Part shown: one piece after another, positions 26,330 through 36,693 of the stretch
How positions within the stretch are numbered: the first letter of the stretch is position 1
How the letters are laid out: the number at the start of each line of letters is the position of its first letter
Made by a program: the position numbers and the translations under genes
Notes under the pieces: model-generated
What the model was told of the DNA's origin: nothing
Seen by the model: the letters and a program-made list of their open reading frames with translations, nothing else
Databases searched by the model: none
Origin: Stenotrophomonas sp. YIM B06876
GTDB taxonomy: Bacteria; Pseudomonadota; Gammaproteobacteria; Xanthomonadales; Xanthomonadaceae
Reading direction: 5' to 3'
NCBI RefSeq assembly: GCF_030711595.1
Contig: NZ_JAUJUJ010000003.1
Location: 62,001 to 126,000 of the forward strand
Length of the DNA: 64,000 bases

Positions 26330-27587
26330 GCCACGCCGGCCTGCACCAGTGCCGCATCCAGCGTCGTTGCCAGCCGGGAGGTGAGGCTGGCGTCGAGCAC
26401 CTTCAGCGGCTCGTGGCAGAACGCGGCGCTGAGCAGCTGCTGTGCCTGCAGCTGCGGCAACCCGCGCGAGCGCAGGTAGAACAGCGCGTTGTCGTCGAGC
26501 TGGCCGACCGTGGCGCCGTGGGCGGCCTTGACCTCTTCGGCGTCGATCACCAGCGTCGGCTGGGTATCGATCTCGGCATCGGCCGACAGCAGCAGGTTCT
26601 TGTTGGACAGGTTGGCATCGGCGCCATCGGCGCCGGGGCGGATATGGATCCCGCCATGGAACACCACCCGGCTGCGATTGGCGGCCACGCCGCGCCAGAC
26701 CATTTCCGAGCTGGTATCGCGGGCGATGTGCTCGATGCCCAGGCGGGTATCGATATGGCGGCGGCCGTTGCCCAGCAGCACGCCGTTGGCGGTGACCCTG
26801 GCGTTGTCGCCTTCCAGGCGCACGTTGAGTTCGTGGCGGGACAGCGCCGCGCCCAGTTCCAGGTCGACGCGGCGGTAGTGCGCATCACCTGCCAGCACCG
26901 CATCGGTGCGCAGCATGGACGTCACCCGCGGGCTGTCGTTCTGCACCCGTGCATGCGACAGCGTCGCGCCCTGGGCCAGGTGCACGTGCACGAGGGTGTT
27001 GTCCAGGTGCGCGGCATCACCCTGATGCAGGTGGTGTTCGACCAGTCCCAATGACGCGCCCTGGCGCAGTTCGATGAAATGGCGATGGTGCCAGGACAGC
27101 TCCGGCGCGGTGGCCACGCTGATGAAGACCAGCTGCAGCGGGGTCGCGGCGTGTACGTTCTCCGCCACGCGCACGATCACCCCTTCATCGGCCAGCGCGG
27201 CGTTGAGGCGGGCGAAAACCTCGTCGCTGCGCTCGAAGCGGCGGGAAAGGAAGCGCGCGGTGTCATCGTCGGCGGCCAGTGCCATCGACAGCGACTGCAG
27301 CTGCACGCCGGCATCCAGCCCCGACAGGTCGCTGAGCGCGGCCAGCGGACGGCCGTTGACGAATACCAGGCGTGGCGTGGCAATGCCTTCCAGCAGTGCC
27401 GGATCCACTTCGGCCGGCTGCAGCGGGGCGGGGCTGAAAGTGCGGCGCTCCAGCTGGCGCAGCGAGGTGTATTTCCACGCTTCGTTGCGCGGGCCGGGCA
27501 GGCCGTCGTGCAGCACGGCATCGAGCACCGCACGGCGCTCGTGGCTGCCGCAGAAGCCGCTGGCCAAAGAATCGAGCAGGGCGCTCA

Positions 27588-27588
<1 letters not shown>
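26326..27588 (-). CDS. sufD: Fe-S assembly scaffold protein SufD
   Basis: This 420-residue SufD forms the SufBC2D scaffold with SufB and SufC. It shows the family start NEAWKYTSLRQLERR, the beta-helix core and the conserved C-terminal EEVKAAHGATVGQLDDNALFYLRSRGL (region near residue 350), whose His is implicated in cluster formation at the SufB-SufD interface. It is translationally coupled to sufC upstream (one-base overlap) and sufS downstream (four-base overlap). Confidence 0.94.
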
Positions 27589-28352
<764 letters not shown>

Positions 28353-28430
28353 TGAAGTGGTCGTCTTGTCAGAGAGGGGACAGAGGCTGGCGCGACTCAG
28401 AGGTCGTATCCGCCGCGCTCGGGAAATTTT

Positions 28431-28567
28431 TTACGCAAAAAAAGCCGTGCCGGTTGCGCTCAGCGTGGCCCTGGCGCCGGCGTTGAGCTGCAGCGGGTTG
28501 CCGGCCGGATTGCAATGGCTTTGCGCCAACGCCGGGGCCAGCAACAGGGTGGACGTCGGCAGCCGCT

Positions 28568-28571
<4 letters not shown>
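28431..28571 (-). CDS. Small exported ORF between sufB and sufC
   Basis: A 46-residue ORF begins at an ATG overlapping the sufB stop (ATGA at 28568-28571). It reads [20 protein letters not shown] and onward, that is, a basic start, a hydrophobic stretch and an AxA-like cleavage site, then a short polar segment ending GTAFFA. Codon third positions are GC-rich as in real genes here. Just before the stop is a run of seven T on the coding strand; with six T the frame would continue 15 more codons (ending ERGGYDL) to a stop at 28397. It may be a real small periplasmic protein, or a remnant. I do not recognise a family. Confidence 0.45.
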
Positions 28572-30043
<1,472 letters not shown>

Positions 30044-30059
30044 GGGGCTGCCTAGAGGG

Positions 30060-30515
30060 TCAGGAGACGACACTGACGTCGATGGAACGTCGGCGGTCGG
30101 CAATGGGAAGGGGAAGGGGATGCAGCATCTGCGCAAGGGTCACGCCGCGCAGCGCGTCGGCGACGACGTCATTGATCAGCCGCCAGTTCGAACGCACACC
30201 GCATTGGTCGGCGATGCCGCACTGGCTCTGTTCGTGGCTGCATTCGGTGATCGCCAGGGGTCCTTCCATGGCCTCCACGATCTCGATCAGGGTGATGTCG
30301 CCGGCGCAGCGCGTCAGCCGGTAGCCGCCACGGACGCCGCGCAGGCCCTCGACCAGTTTGGCCTGGGCCAGCGGCTTGAGCAGTTTGCTGACGGTGGTCG
30401 CTTCCAGTCCGGCGTATTCAGCCAGCTCGGTCGCACTCAGCACCACCTCCGGCCGCGCGGCAAGCGCGGTCAGCACCACAGTGGCGTAGTCGGTGAGCTT
30501 GGTCACGCGGAGCAT
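30060..30515 (-). CDS. Rrf2-family regulator of the suf operon (SufR/IscR-like)
   Basis: This 151-residue winged-helix Rrf2-family regulator begins [19 protein letters not shown], with a recognition helix near [11 protein letters not shown] and the wing [10 protein letters not shown]. Three cysteines in [15 protein letters not shown] form the cluster-binding site of the family (C-x6-C-x5-C), so it likely senses Fe-S status and represses suf when clusters are sufficient. It is the first gene of the operon, as in the SUF assembly regulators of gammaproteobacteria that lack iscR at this position. A palindrome over its own -10 box suggests autoregulation. Confidence 0.92.
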   Translation of the reverse strand: MLRVTKLTDYATVVLTALAARPEVVLSATELAEYAGLEATTVSKLLKPLAQAKLVEGLRGVRGGYRLTRCAGDITLIEIVEAMEGPLAITECSHEQSQCGIADQCGVRSNWRLINDVVADALRGVTLAQMLHPLPLPIADRRRSIDVSVVS

Positions 30516-30540
30516 GGCGCGGCAGATCCTTCAAAGCGGA

Positions 30541-30574
30541 CCGAAATTGTACGCTTTCGGCGGCGCCGCTCCAA
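30541..30574 (-). promoter_or_regulatory. suf operon promoter with overlapping palindromic operator
   Basis: On the minus strand TTGGAG (-35, 30569-30574) and TACAAT (-10, 30546-30551) are separated by 17 bases, a near-ideal sigma-70 promoter, 31 bases upstream of the regulator ATG. A perfect inverted repeat CCGAAA-N8-TTTCGG (30541-30560) covers the -10 box, the position of a repressor operator; the Rrf2 regulator just downstream is the obvious candidate. Confidence 0.7.
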
Positions 30575-30593
30575 ATTGCGCGGTTCAGCTTCC

Positions 30594-31151
30594 TCAAGGC
30601 GTGATATTTCCGCCAGCGGCAGGTCCCGCTGCGGCAGGCTGTTCGGGCAGCACCAGCGCCAGATAGGGGGCAGGCGGCGGCGGTCCGGGTGGCAGCGCGG
30701 CCGGTGCCGGCGCGCCGGCCGGCCCCAGCGAACGGACAAAGCGGTGGATGGCGCGACGGTCCTCCTCGCTCATCGCCCGCAGTGCGAAGTCGGGCATCAT
30801 CGGCCGGGTGTGCAGGGTGGCGCTGTACTGCAGCCACTGCGCTTCATCCATCTCGTGCAGCCGCAAGCGCAGATTGCTGGCATAGGTGGTGCCCCAGGGG
30901 CCGTAATAGCCCAGCGGCGAGCCGGTCAGCCATTGCTCCATCGGCACCTTGCCCTGCTGCTCGGCATAGCCGGCGGTATGGCAATCGTTGCAGCCGGACG
31001 TGCGCAGCAGATATTCGCCGCGCCGCAGCAGCGCGGTGGTGGCGCTGGGGGGATCGATGCCGCTCGATGGGGGCGCCATCGGGTCGTCACAGGCGGTCAG
31101 CGCGAGCAGGAAAAACGCCAGCAGGGCGGGGGCGGGACGCAGGGAGTTCAT
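30594..31151 (-). CDS. Cytochrome c-type lipoprotein
   Basis: This 185-codon gene encodes a secreted mono-haem cytochrome c. A lipoprotein signal ends in LTAC (Cys near residue 20), placing it on a membrane facing the periplasm. The single haem motif is CNDCH in LLRTSGCNDCHTAG; the distal Met is probably in TRPMMPDFALRAMSEED. The C-terminal 45 residues are proline/alanine-rich. The start is ATG 31151, which gives the proper signal. The gene is monocistronic, divergent from the SET-domain gene, and its end abuts the suf promoter region. Confidence 0.85.
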   Translation of the reverse strand: MNSLRPAPALLAFFLLALTACDDPMAPPSSGIDPPSATTALLRRGEYLLRTSGCNDCHTAGYAEQQGKVPMEQWLTGSPLGYYGPWGTTYASNLRLRLHEMDEAQWLQYSATLHTRPMMPDFALRAMSEEDRRAIHRFVRSLGPAGAPAPAALPPGPPPPAPYLALVLPEQPAAAGPAAGGNITP

Positions 31152-31299
31152 GGCCGGGTCGCAGTGGAGGCAGTACCGGGGACAACGGCAACGATGGCCA
31201 GCAGCGGACGCCCGCCCGGCAAGACCGGTGCGGGCATGCGTTGGTGTTCGTGCGGGCATGAGCGAGAATCACGGTTTACTTTTCGTCACGGCCACGCAC

Positions 31300-31767
31300 A
31301 TGCCCAAGAAGATCCAAGCGCGTAAGTCCTCGATTCATGGCAACGGTGTGTTCGCGTTGGTGGCGATCAAACAGGGCGAGCGGGTTGTCGAGTACAAGGG
31401 CAAGCGGCGTACCCACGAGGAAGTGGATGCCGACGACAGCGGCGATGTCGAAAGCGGCCACACCTTCCTGTTCACCCTCAACGAGGTTTACGTCATCGAC
31501 GCCAACCACGGCGGCAATGACGCGCGCTGGATCAACCACAGTTGCGATCCGAACTGCGAGGCGATGGTCCAGGAAACCACCGGCGATGATCCCGCCGCGG
31601 ACAAGGTGTTCATCAGCGCGATCCGCGACATCCAGCCGGGCGAGGAGCTGACCTACAACTACGGCATCACCCTGGCCGAACGGCATACGCCGCGGCTGAA
31701 GAAGATCTGGGAGTGCCGCTGTGGCGCCAAGGACTGCACCGGCACCATGCTGCAGCCCAAGCGCTGA
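31300..31767 (+). CDS. SET-domain protein-lysine methyltransferase-like protein
   Basis: This 155-residue stand-alone SET domain protein shows all core motifs: IHGNGVFALVAIKQGERVVEY at the start, RWINHSCDPNCEA (the NHSC pseudoknot motif), GEELTYNYG, and the post-SET-like cysteine cluster ECRCGAKDCTGTML that binds zinc. Such single-domain bacterial SET proteins use S-adenosylmethionine to methylate lysines; the target is unknown, possibly basic DNA-binding or ribosomal proteins. ATG 31300 is preferred by homology (MPKKIQARKS); an ATG 14 codons upstream is also in frame. It is monocistronic with a shared terminator downstream. Confidence 0.88.
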   Translation: MPKKIQARKSSIHGNGVFALVAIKQGERVVEYKGKRRTHEEVDADDSGDVESGHTFLFTLNEVYVIDANHGGNDARWINHSCDPNCEAMVQETTGDDPAADKVFISAIRDIQPGEELTYNYGITLAERHTPRLKKIWECRCGAKDCTGTMLQPKR

Positions 31768-31789
31768 GCGCAGCCGCCGGGGACGGGAA

Positions 31790-31814
31790 AAAGGCCGCTT
31801 TCGCGGCCTTTCTT
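31790..31814. terminator. Bidirectional terminator between the SET and DUF1439 genes
   Basis: AAAGGCCGC-TTTC-GCGGCCTTT forms a 9-bp stem with A and T runs at both ends, 22 bases past the SET stop and 19 bases past the DUF1439 stop on the other strand. Confidence 0.88.
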
Positions 31815-31833
31815 GTGCGTGGACGGGAGGCGG

Positions 31834-32421
31834 TCAGTTGCCGGGCAGCCCGGCGGGCAGGAAGCTGCCGAGGTTCTGGTTGAAGTCCACGGCGATACGG
31901 CCATCCTGGATGCCGACCGATTTCACCTGCAGCGCGCCCATCACATTGGCGATCGCCGGGTCGATCCGGTAGATCGGCTCGCGCCGTGCATAGTCGACCA
32001 GCCAGCTGTTGAGCAGGCTGCGGGTGCTGGCGTCCAGTTCGGCACCGGCCATGGCCGGACGGAAGTCGTCGATGGTGGGCTGCTCCAGGTGGAAGCCCCG
32101 GGTCTGTGCGTCGTAGCGCAGGCCACTGCTGATATGGATGTTGCCGACCGGCATGCTGGCGCTGCCGGCGGCGGACATGGCCAGATCGAAGTTCAGGTCC
32201 AGCCGGCTGCCGGCCGGCAGCGTCAGTCGTGGCTGGCTGACATTGAGTGCCAGCAACCCGCCCAGTGCTTTCTGGGTACGCGGAAAACTGCCGTCCAGAT
32301 ACTGCTGTACGTCCGCGGCGCCGATCGTGAGCTGGCGGCCATTGATCTGCGGCGCGGCATGGGCGCTGCCGGCGATCACGAGGCAGGCGATGGCGGGCAG
32401 CAGCAGGGAGCGGAAATTCAT
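31834..32421 (-). CDS. DUF1439 periplasmic protein
   Basis: This 195-residue exported protein has a signal peptide MNFRSLLLPAIACLVIAGSAHA and belongs to the DUF1439 group (YceB-like, SMP/TULIP-type lipid-binding fold). It shows the typical NGRQLTIGAADVQQYLDGSFP start and alternating amphipathic strands. In E. coli YceB is an outer-membrane lipoprotein; here no lipobox cysteine follows the signal, so the protein is probably soluble. A lipid-binding role is only inferred from the fold family. ATG 32421 is chosen for the signal peptide. Confidence 0.8.
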   Translation of the reverse strand: MNFRSLLLPAIACLVIAGSAHAAPQINGRQLTIGAADVQQYLDGSFPRTQKALGGLLALNVSQPRLTLPAGSRLDLNFDLAMSAAGSASMPVGNIHISSGLRYDAQTRGFHLEQPTIDDFRPAMAGAELDASTRSLLNSWLVDYARREPIYRIDPAIANVMGALQVKSVGIQDGRIAVDFNQNLGSFLPAGLPGN

Positions 32422-32749
32422 CGCACAGGCTCGCAAGGGAATAGGAGGGAACACGCACGATACCCAACGGCGGTGAACTGGCAGTTAGCGGGTGGCGGCC
32501 GCTGTCAGGCGTGGGCCCTGCGCGGCGAGGTGGCGCTTGCCTGGCCGTCAGCGCGCGGCCCGGGTGCGTGCCGGATATCCGCAGCGGGCAGCAACGGCGC
32601 GGCGGCGCGGGAGGCGGTGACGCCGTGTGCGTGCTGCACTGTGCGCGCCGGCATAGGGCAGCGCTGATCGCGGGCGGCGGTGGTGTTTCTGCCGCTCTGT
32701 GCGGCGGTGGCCGCTTGCCCGGGGAGGAGCAGCGGGGTTCGAGTCGAGG
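32422..32749. other. Gene-free interval upstream of the DUF1439 gene
   Basis: These 328 bases lie between two minus-strand genes. Frames open across it have compositions dominated by Arg, Ala and Pro and no ribosome sites, so I see no gene. No convincing hairpin terminator or operator is visible. Confidence 0.5.
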
Positions 32750-33052
32750 TCAGCTGCGGTGCTGCAGCTGCTCCAGTTTGTCCAGCAATGCGTCCAGGTG
32801 CGGTTGCAACGTGGACAGCGGGTGGGCCGGCGCCTGTTTGCATTGATCGGCCAGCGCGCGCAGCAAGCCGGTGGCGACCACCACGGTGGCATCGGCATTG
32901 CACGACAGCGTCCGCCGGCTCTGGGCCGATTCCAGCTGGCGCATCCAGTCGTGCTCACTGCGCTGCTCGAACTCGATGGTGCAGCGGCCGGTGCATTGCT
33001 GGCCGTTGCTTTCGATCGGGGTAACGGTGATGCGGTAACGATGCGGGGGCAT
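32750..33052 (-). CDS. DUF3861-like small protein
   Basis: This 100-residue cytoplasmic protein starts MPPHRYRITVTPIE and contains CTGRCTIEFEQRSEHDWMRQLE, features of the DUF3861 family of unknown function. A helical C-terminal half (LLRALADQCKQ and LDALLDKLEQLQHRS) follows. ATG 33052 is chosen at the start of the conserved region; upstream in-frame codons are Arg/Pro-rich and non-conserved in appearance. There is no operon partner; a gene-free stretch lies on the downstream side. Confidence 0.65.
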   Translation of the reverse strand: MPPHRYRITVTPIESNGQQCTGRCTIEFEQRSEHDWMRQLESAQSRRTLSCNADATVVVATGLLRALADQCKQAPAHPLSTLQPHLDALLDKLEQLQHRS

Positions 33053-33275
33053 GACGGAACTGTGCGCTGGGGGAGGGCTCCACCATAGGCCGCCGCCATG
33101 GCGCGAACGAGAACCCGGGTCATGACGCTGTGTTCCAGCCGGCGCCGGGGCCATTGCACGCGCCCGGGTTCATCGCGTCAGTGGTGTTCCCGCCGCGGTC
33201 CGGGTTCCGGGATGCAGCGTTGCAGCGGTGTCCGCCGCGCCGCCACTGTCACCGACAGGTTCGTCGCGGCCCCGG

Positions 33276-33307
33276 AAAAAGAACGGGACGGCAATGCCGT
33301 CCCGTTC
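33276..33307 (-). terminator. Terminator of the HU-like gene
   Basis: A 12-bp stem (GAACGGGACGGC/GCCGTCCCGTTC, 3-base loop) is followed on the minus strand by TTTTT, 24 bases past the HU-like gene stop. Confidence 0.9.
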
Positions 33308-33331
33308 CGGATACCGCATGACGCGCGCTTA

Positions 33332-33730
33332 TCAGAGCGCGGCATCCTTGAGCTTCTTGAGCGGACGAACCTTCAGCTTGGTGCTGGCCGGCTTGGCGGC
33401 GAACCACTGTTCTTCCTTGGTGAACGGGTTGATGCCCTTGCGCTTGGGCTTGGCCGGCACGCTCACGGTGGTGATCTTCAGCAGGCCCGGCAGGGTGAAG
33501 CTGCCAGCGCCCTTCTTGTGCACCGAAGCGGCGACGGCACTTTCCAGCGAGGCGAGCACGGCGCGTACGTCCTTGGCGGCGACGGCCGAGGCTTCCGCGA
33601 TGTGGGCAACCAGACCGGACTTGGTCAGGGTTTCCTTGATCGGCTTGGGCGCGGCCGGCTTTGCAGCGACCTTCGTAGCAACTTTCTTCACTGCCTTCTT
33701 CGGGGCAGCCTTGGTAGCGGTCTTTGCCAT
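33332..33730 (-). CDS. HU-family DNA-binding protein with basic N-terminal tail
   Basis: This 132-residue nucleoid protein has an HU/IHF domain (residues 33-128: IKETLTKSGLVAHIAEASAVAAKDV, GSFTLPGLLKITTVSVPAKPKRKGINPFT with the DNA-clamping arm) preceded by a 30-residue Lys/Ala/Pro tail (KAAPKKAVKKVATKVAAK). Such histone-H1-like tails occur in HU variants of Xanthomonadaceae. It binds and bends DNA as a dimer. It is monocistronic with its own terminator, consistent with high expression. It is distinct from canonical 90-residue HupB, which must be elsewhere. Confidence 0.9.
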   Translation of the reverse strand: MAKTATKAAPKKAVKKVATKVAAKPAAPKPIKETLTKSGLVAHIAEASAVAAKDVRAVLASLESAVAASVHKKGAGSFTLPGLLKITTVSVPAKPKRKGINPFTKEEQWFAAKPASTKLKVRPLKKLKDAAL

Positions 33731-33914
33731 GGTTTCCTGATTCCGTGAACGGTTGGTTGTTGGTCACGCCGACCCCGTCGGCACACGGAATGTAGGGCAT
33801 GTATCCGGCGCCGCCAATAGGCAAACGCGTAAAAAGCCATAAAAACCGCCTCAAACCGCGATTATGCGCCGGCACCATGCCGCGCATGGCGCCGGAACAT
33901 GCCGGACAGGGGGC

Positions 33915-35948
33915 TCAGTCCTCGTCCAGATGTGGCTGGTGTGCGGCCATCAGCCGATGCTGCACGGTGGCCGGAACCGGCTCGTAGTGGCTGAAATCCA
34001 GCGAGTAACGGCCGCGCCCGGCGGTGGCCGATTTCAATTCGGCGGCGTAGCCGTCCAGTTCCGACAGCGGCACCTGGGCGTGGATGACGATTTCCCCTGC
34101 GCTGGCGTCGGTGCCGTTGATGCGCGCGCGCTTTGCGGACAGGCCGCCGGTGATGTCGCCGGCATGCGCCTCGGGAGCGATCACTTCCAGCGTCACCAGC
34201 GGCTCCAGCACCTGCGGCGCCGCCTTGGCCACGGCATCGAGGAACGCCTTGCGCGCGGCGGTGACGAAGGCGATCTCCTTGCTGTCCACGGCATGATGGC
34301 GGCCGTCGTACACGGTCACGCGCAGGTCCTGCAGCGGGAAGCCGGCCACCGCGCCGGCCTCCAGTGCCTGACGCACGCCTTTCTCCACCGCCGGCATGAA
34401 CTGCCCGGGAATCGTGCCGCCTTTGACCTCGTCGACAAACTCGAAGCCGCTGCCGCGTGGCAGTGGCGCCACCCGCAGGAACACTTCGCCGAACTGGCCG
34501 GCGCCACCGGTCTGTTTCTTGTGGCGGTGATGGCCTTCGGCGGCCGCGCCGATGGTTTCGCGATAGGCGATGCGTGGCGGCCGGGTGTTCACTTCCACGC
34601 TGTAGCGGCTGGAAAGCCGTTCCAGCACCACCCGCAGATGCAGATCGGACAGCCCGTGGATCACCGTTTCATGGGTCTCGCCGGCTTGCTCGATCTGCAA
34701 TGCCGGGTCTTCCTGGGCAATGCGCTCCAGCGCCAGTGCCAGCTTCTGTTCCTGGCCGCGGCTGGCCGGCGCGATTGCCAGCCCGAACATCGGCCTGGGA
34801 AACGCGATCGGCTGCAGGCGCAGATCGTCGTGCCCGGGCTGCTCGTGCAGGACCGCGCCATAGTGCAGTTCGTCGAGTTTGGCGAGGGCGGCGATGTCGC
34901 CGGCCACCACGCTGTCCACCGGCGCATGGTCCTTGCCCTGCACCCGGAACAGGTGCGCCACCTTTACCGGTTTGCGGGCAGCGTCCACCAGCAGCGGCAT
35001 GTCCCGCCGCAGCGTCCCCTGGTACAGCCGGAACAGACCGATCTTGCCGACGAACGGATCGTTGATGATGCGGAACACCGTGGCGATCACCGGGGCCTGC
35101 GGATCGGCACGCACCGGCGCTGCGGTGTCGTGTTCCAGGAACAGCGGCGGGTTGCCTTCGCCGGGGTCGGGCAGCAGCGTCTGCGCGATCTTCAGCAGTT
35201 CGGCGACCCCGGCGCCGGTGCGGGCGGAGACGAAGCACACCGGCACCAGATGGCCTTCGCGCAGGCATTGCTCGAACGCGCTGTGCAGCTCTTCGCCCGA
35301 CAACCCGCCTTCGCCAAGATCCAGATAGTGTTCCATCACCGTTTCGTTGATCTCCACCACCTGGTCGAGGATGCGCTGGTGCCACTGCGCCACCGGCCCG
35401 ACATCGCTGTCGCCGCCGGTGTGGCTGAAGCAATCGAGCACGTGCCGGCCGTTGTCCGCCGGCAGGTTCAGCGGCAGCAGCTGCGGCCCGAATTCCTCGC
35501 GCAGCGCCTGCAGGGTTGCGGCGCAGTCGGCGCCTTCCTGATCGATCTTGTTGACCACGATCGCCCGGCACAGCTGGCGGTCGTGCGCGCGCTGCATCAG
35601 CCGGCGGGTGCCCAGTTCCACTCCGCGGGCGGCATCGACCACGATCACCGCCGTTTCCACCACCGCCAGCGCCGACAGGGTGGCGCCGCGGAATTCGGGA
35701 TAGCCGGGGGTGTCGAGCAGGTTCAGGCGCATATCGGGCAGATCGACGCTGGCCAGGGCGCTGTCGATCGAATGGCCGCGTTGTTTTTCCAGCGGATCGT
35801 GGTCGGAAACCGTGGTGCCGCGTTCGATGGTGCCCGCCGTCTGCAGGGTGCCGCCGGCATGCAGCAGGGCTTCGAACAGGGTGGTTTTGCCGGCGCCGGG
35901 ATGGCCTGCCAAGGCCACATTGCGGATTTGCCGAGTGCTGTAGGGCAT
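33915..35948 (-). CDS. Elongation factor G-like GTPase (non-canonical paralogue)
   Basis: This 677-residue translational GTPase-like protein has the EF-G domain order (G, II, III, IV, V). The P-loop is GHPGAGKTT (15-23) and G4 is NKID. However, switch II reads DTPGYPEF with Tyr83 where canonical EF-G has the catalytic His (DTPGHVDF), and switch I has RGHSI in place of RGITI. The start ATG 35948 has a strong GGAGG site. These changes place it in the EF-G-like group rather than housekeeping FusA, which is encoded with ribosomal proteins elsewhere. Slow or altered GTP hydrolysis is expected; its role is unknown. It stands alone and is divergent from osmC. Confidence 0.88.
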   Translation of the reverse strand: MPYSTRQIRNVALAGHPGAGKTTLFEALLHAGGTLQTAGTIERGTTVSDHDPLEKQRGHSIDSALASVDLPDMRLNLLDTPGYPEFRGATLSALAVVETAVIVVDAARGVELGTRRLMQRAHDRQLCRAIVVNKIDQEGADCAATLQALREEFGPQLLPLNLPADNGRHVLDCFSHTGGDSDVGPVAQWHQRILDQVVEINETVMEHYLDLGEGGLSGEELHSAFEQCLREGHLVPVCFVSARTGAGVAELLKIAQTLLPDPGEGNPPLFLEHDTAAPVRADPQAPVIATVFRIINDPFVGKIGLFRLYQGTLRRDMPLLVDAARKPVKVAHLFRVQGKDHAPVDSVVAGDIAALAKLDELHYGAVLHEQPGHDDLRLQPIAFPRPMFGLAIAPASRGQEQKLALALERIAQEDPALQIEQAGETHETVIHGLSDLHLRVVLERLSSRYSVEVNTRPPRIAYRETIGAAAEGHHRHKKQTGGAGQFGEVFLRVAPLPRGSGFEFVDEVKGGTIPGQFMPAVEKGVRQALEAGAVAGFPLQDLRVTVYDGRHHAVDSKEIAFVTAARKAFLDAVAKAAPQVLEPLVTLEVIAPEAHAGDITGGLSAKRARINGTDASAGEIVIHAQVPLSELDGYAAELKSATAGRGRYSLDFSHYEPVPATVQHRLMAAHQPHLDED

Positions 35949-36150
35949 GAGCCGTTCCTCCAGGGTGCTGGATCGAAAGGGCGTCATGGCTGTCCGTGCG
36001 CAGCTACCCGGGAGCGGTGGGGCTCGCAGGGCGGTCATGGCGGGAATGGGCAATGTAGCGCGATGCGGCAGCGCCGCACGTTGCGACGCACAAGTCCATA
36101 ACGGGCGTTGTCCTATGGTCGAGCGACCATCCAACCGCAGGAGACTTGCA

Positions 36151-36585
36151 ATGGGAATTTCGCGTCATGCCACCGCGCACTGGGAAGGCGACCTCAAGAC
36201 CGGCAAAGGTCAGCTCAGCACCCCGCAGAGCGGGTTGATGGACCACGTCCGCTATGCGTTCAGCAGCCGCTTCGGTGACGAAAAAGGCACCAACCCGGAA
36301 GAGCTGATCGCCGCCGCCCACGCCGGCTGCTTCGCCATGGCGCTGTCGGCCAAGCTGGGCGAGGCCGGCTTTCCGCCGAAGTCGCTGGACGCCCGTGCCG
36401 ACGTTGACCTGTCGATGGACGGTGGCCCGCAGGTGTCGCAGATCCGGCTGAAGGTCAAGGCGGTGGTGCCGGGGCTGGAAGAGAGCAGGTTCCGCGCCCT
36501 GGCCGACGATGCCAAGCAGAACTGCCCGGTTTCCAAGGCGCTGAGCGCGGTGCCGATCACGCTGGAAACCGAGTTTTCAAGCTGA
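36151..36585 (+). CDS. osmC: OsmC-type organic hydroperoxide reductase
   Basis: This 144-residue OsmC-family peroxiredoxin reduces organic hydroperoxides through two redox cysteines, seen in AAHAGCFAMAL and KQNCPVSKAL. The N-terminal HATAHWEGDLKTGKGQLSTPQSG is typical of OsmC rather than Ohr. A good ribosome site (CAGGAGAC) precedes ATG 36151. It is divergent from the EF-G-like gene by 202 bases and not in an operon. In Xanthomonas relatives osmC responds to osmotic and stationary-phase signals; no regulator site is evident here. Confidence 0.93.
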   Translation: MGISRHATAHWEGDLKTGKGQLSTPQSGLMDHVRYAFSSRFGDEKGTNPEELIAAAHAGCFAMALSAKLGEAGFPPKSLDARADVDLSMDGGPQVSQIRLKVKAVVPGLEESRFRALADDAKQNCPVSKALSAVPITLETEFSS

Positions 36586-36693
36586 GGCATGACCGGCCGG
36601 CAACCGCGCACCGCGGGGCCGGCCCGGTTCAGGACCGTTTCACGCGGGGCGGTCGAGCATCCACGCCATCGTCCCTGTTCCGGTTGTGCTGCC

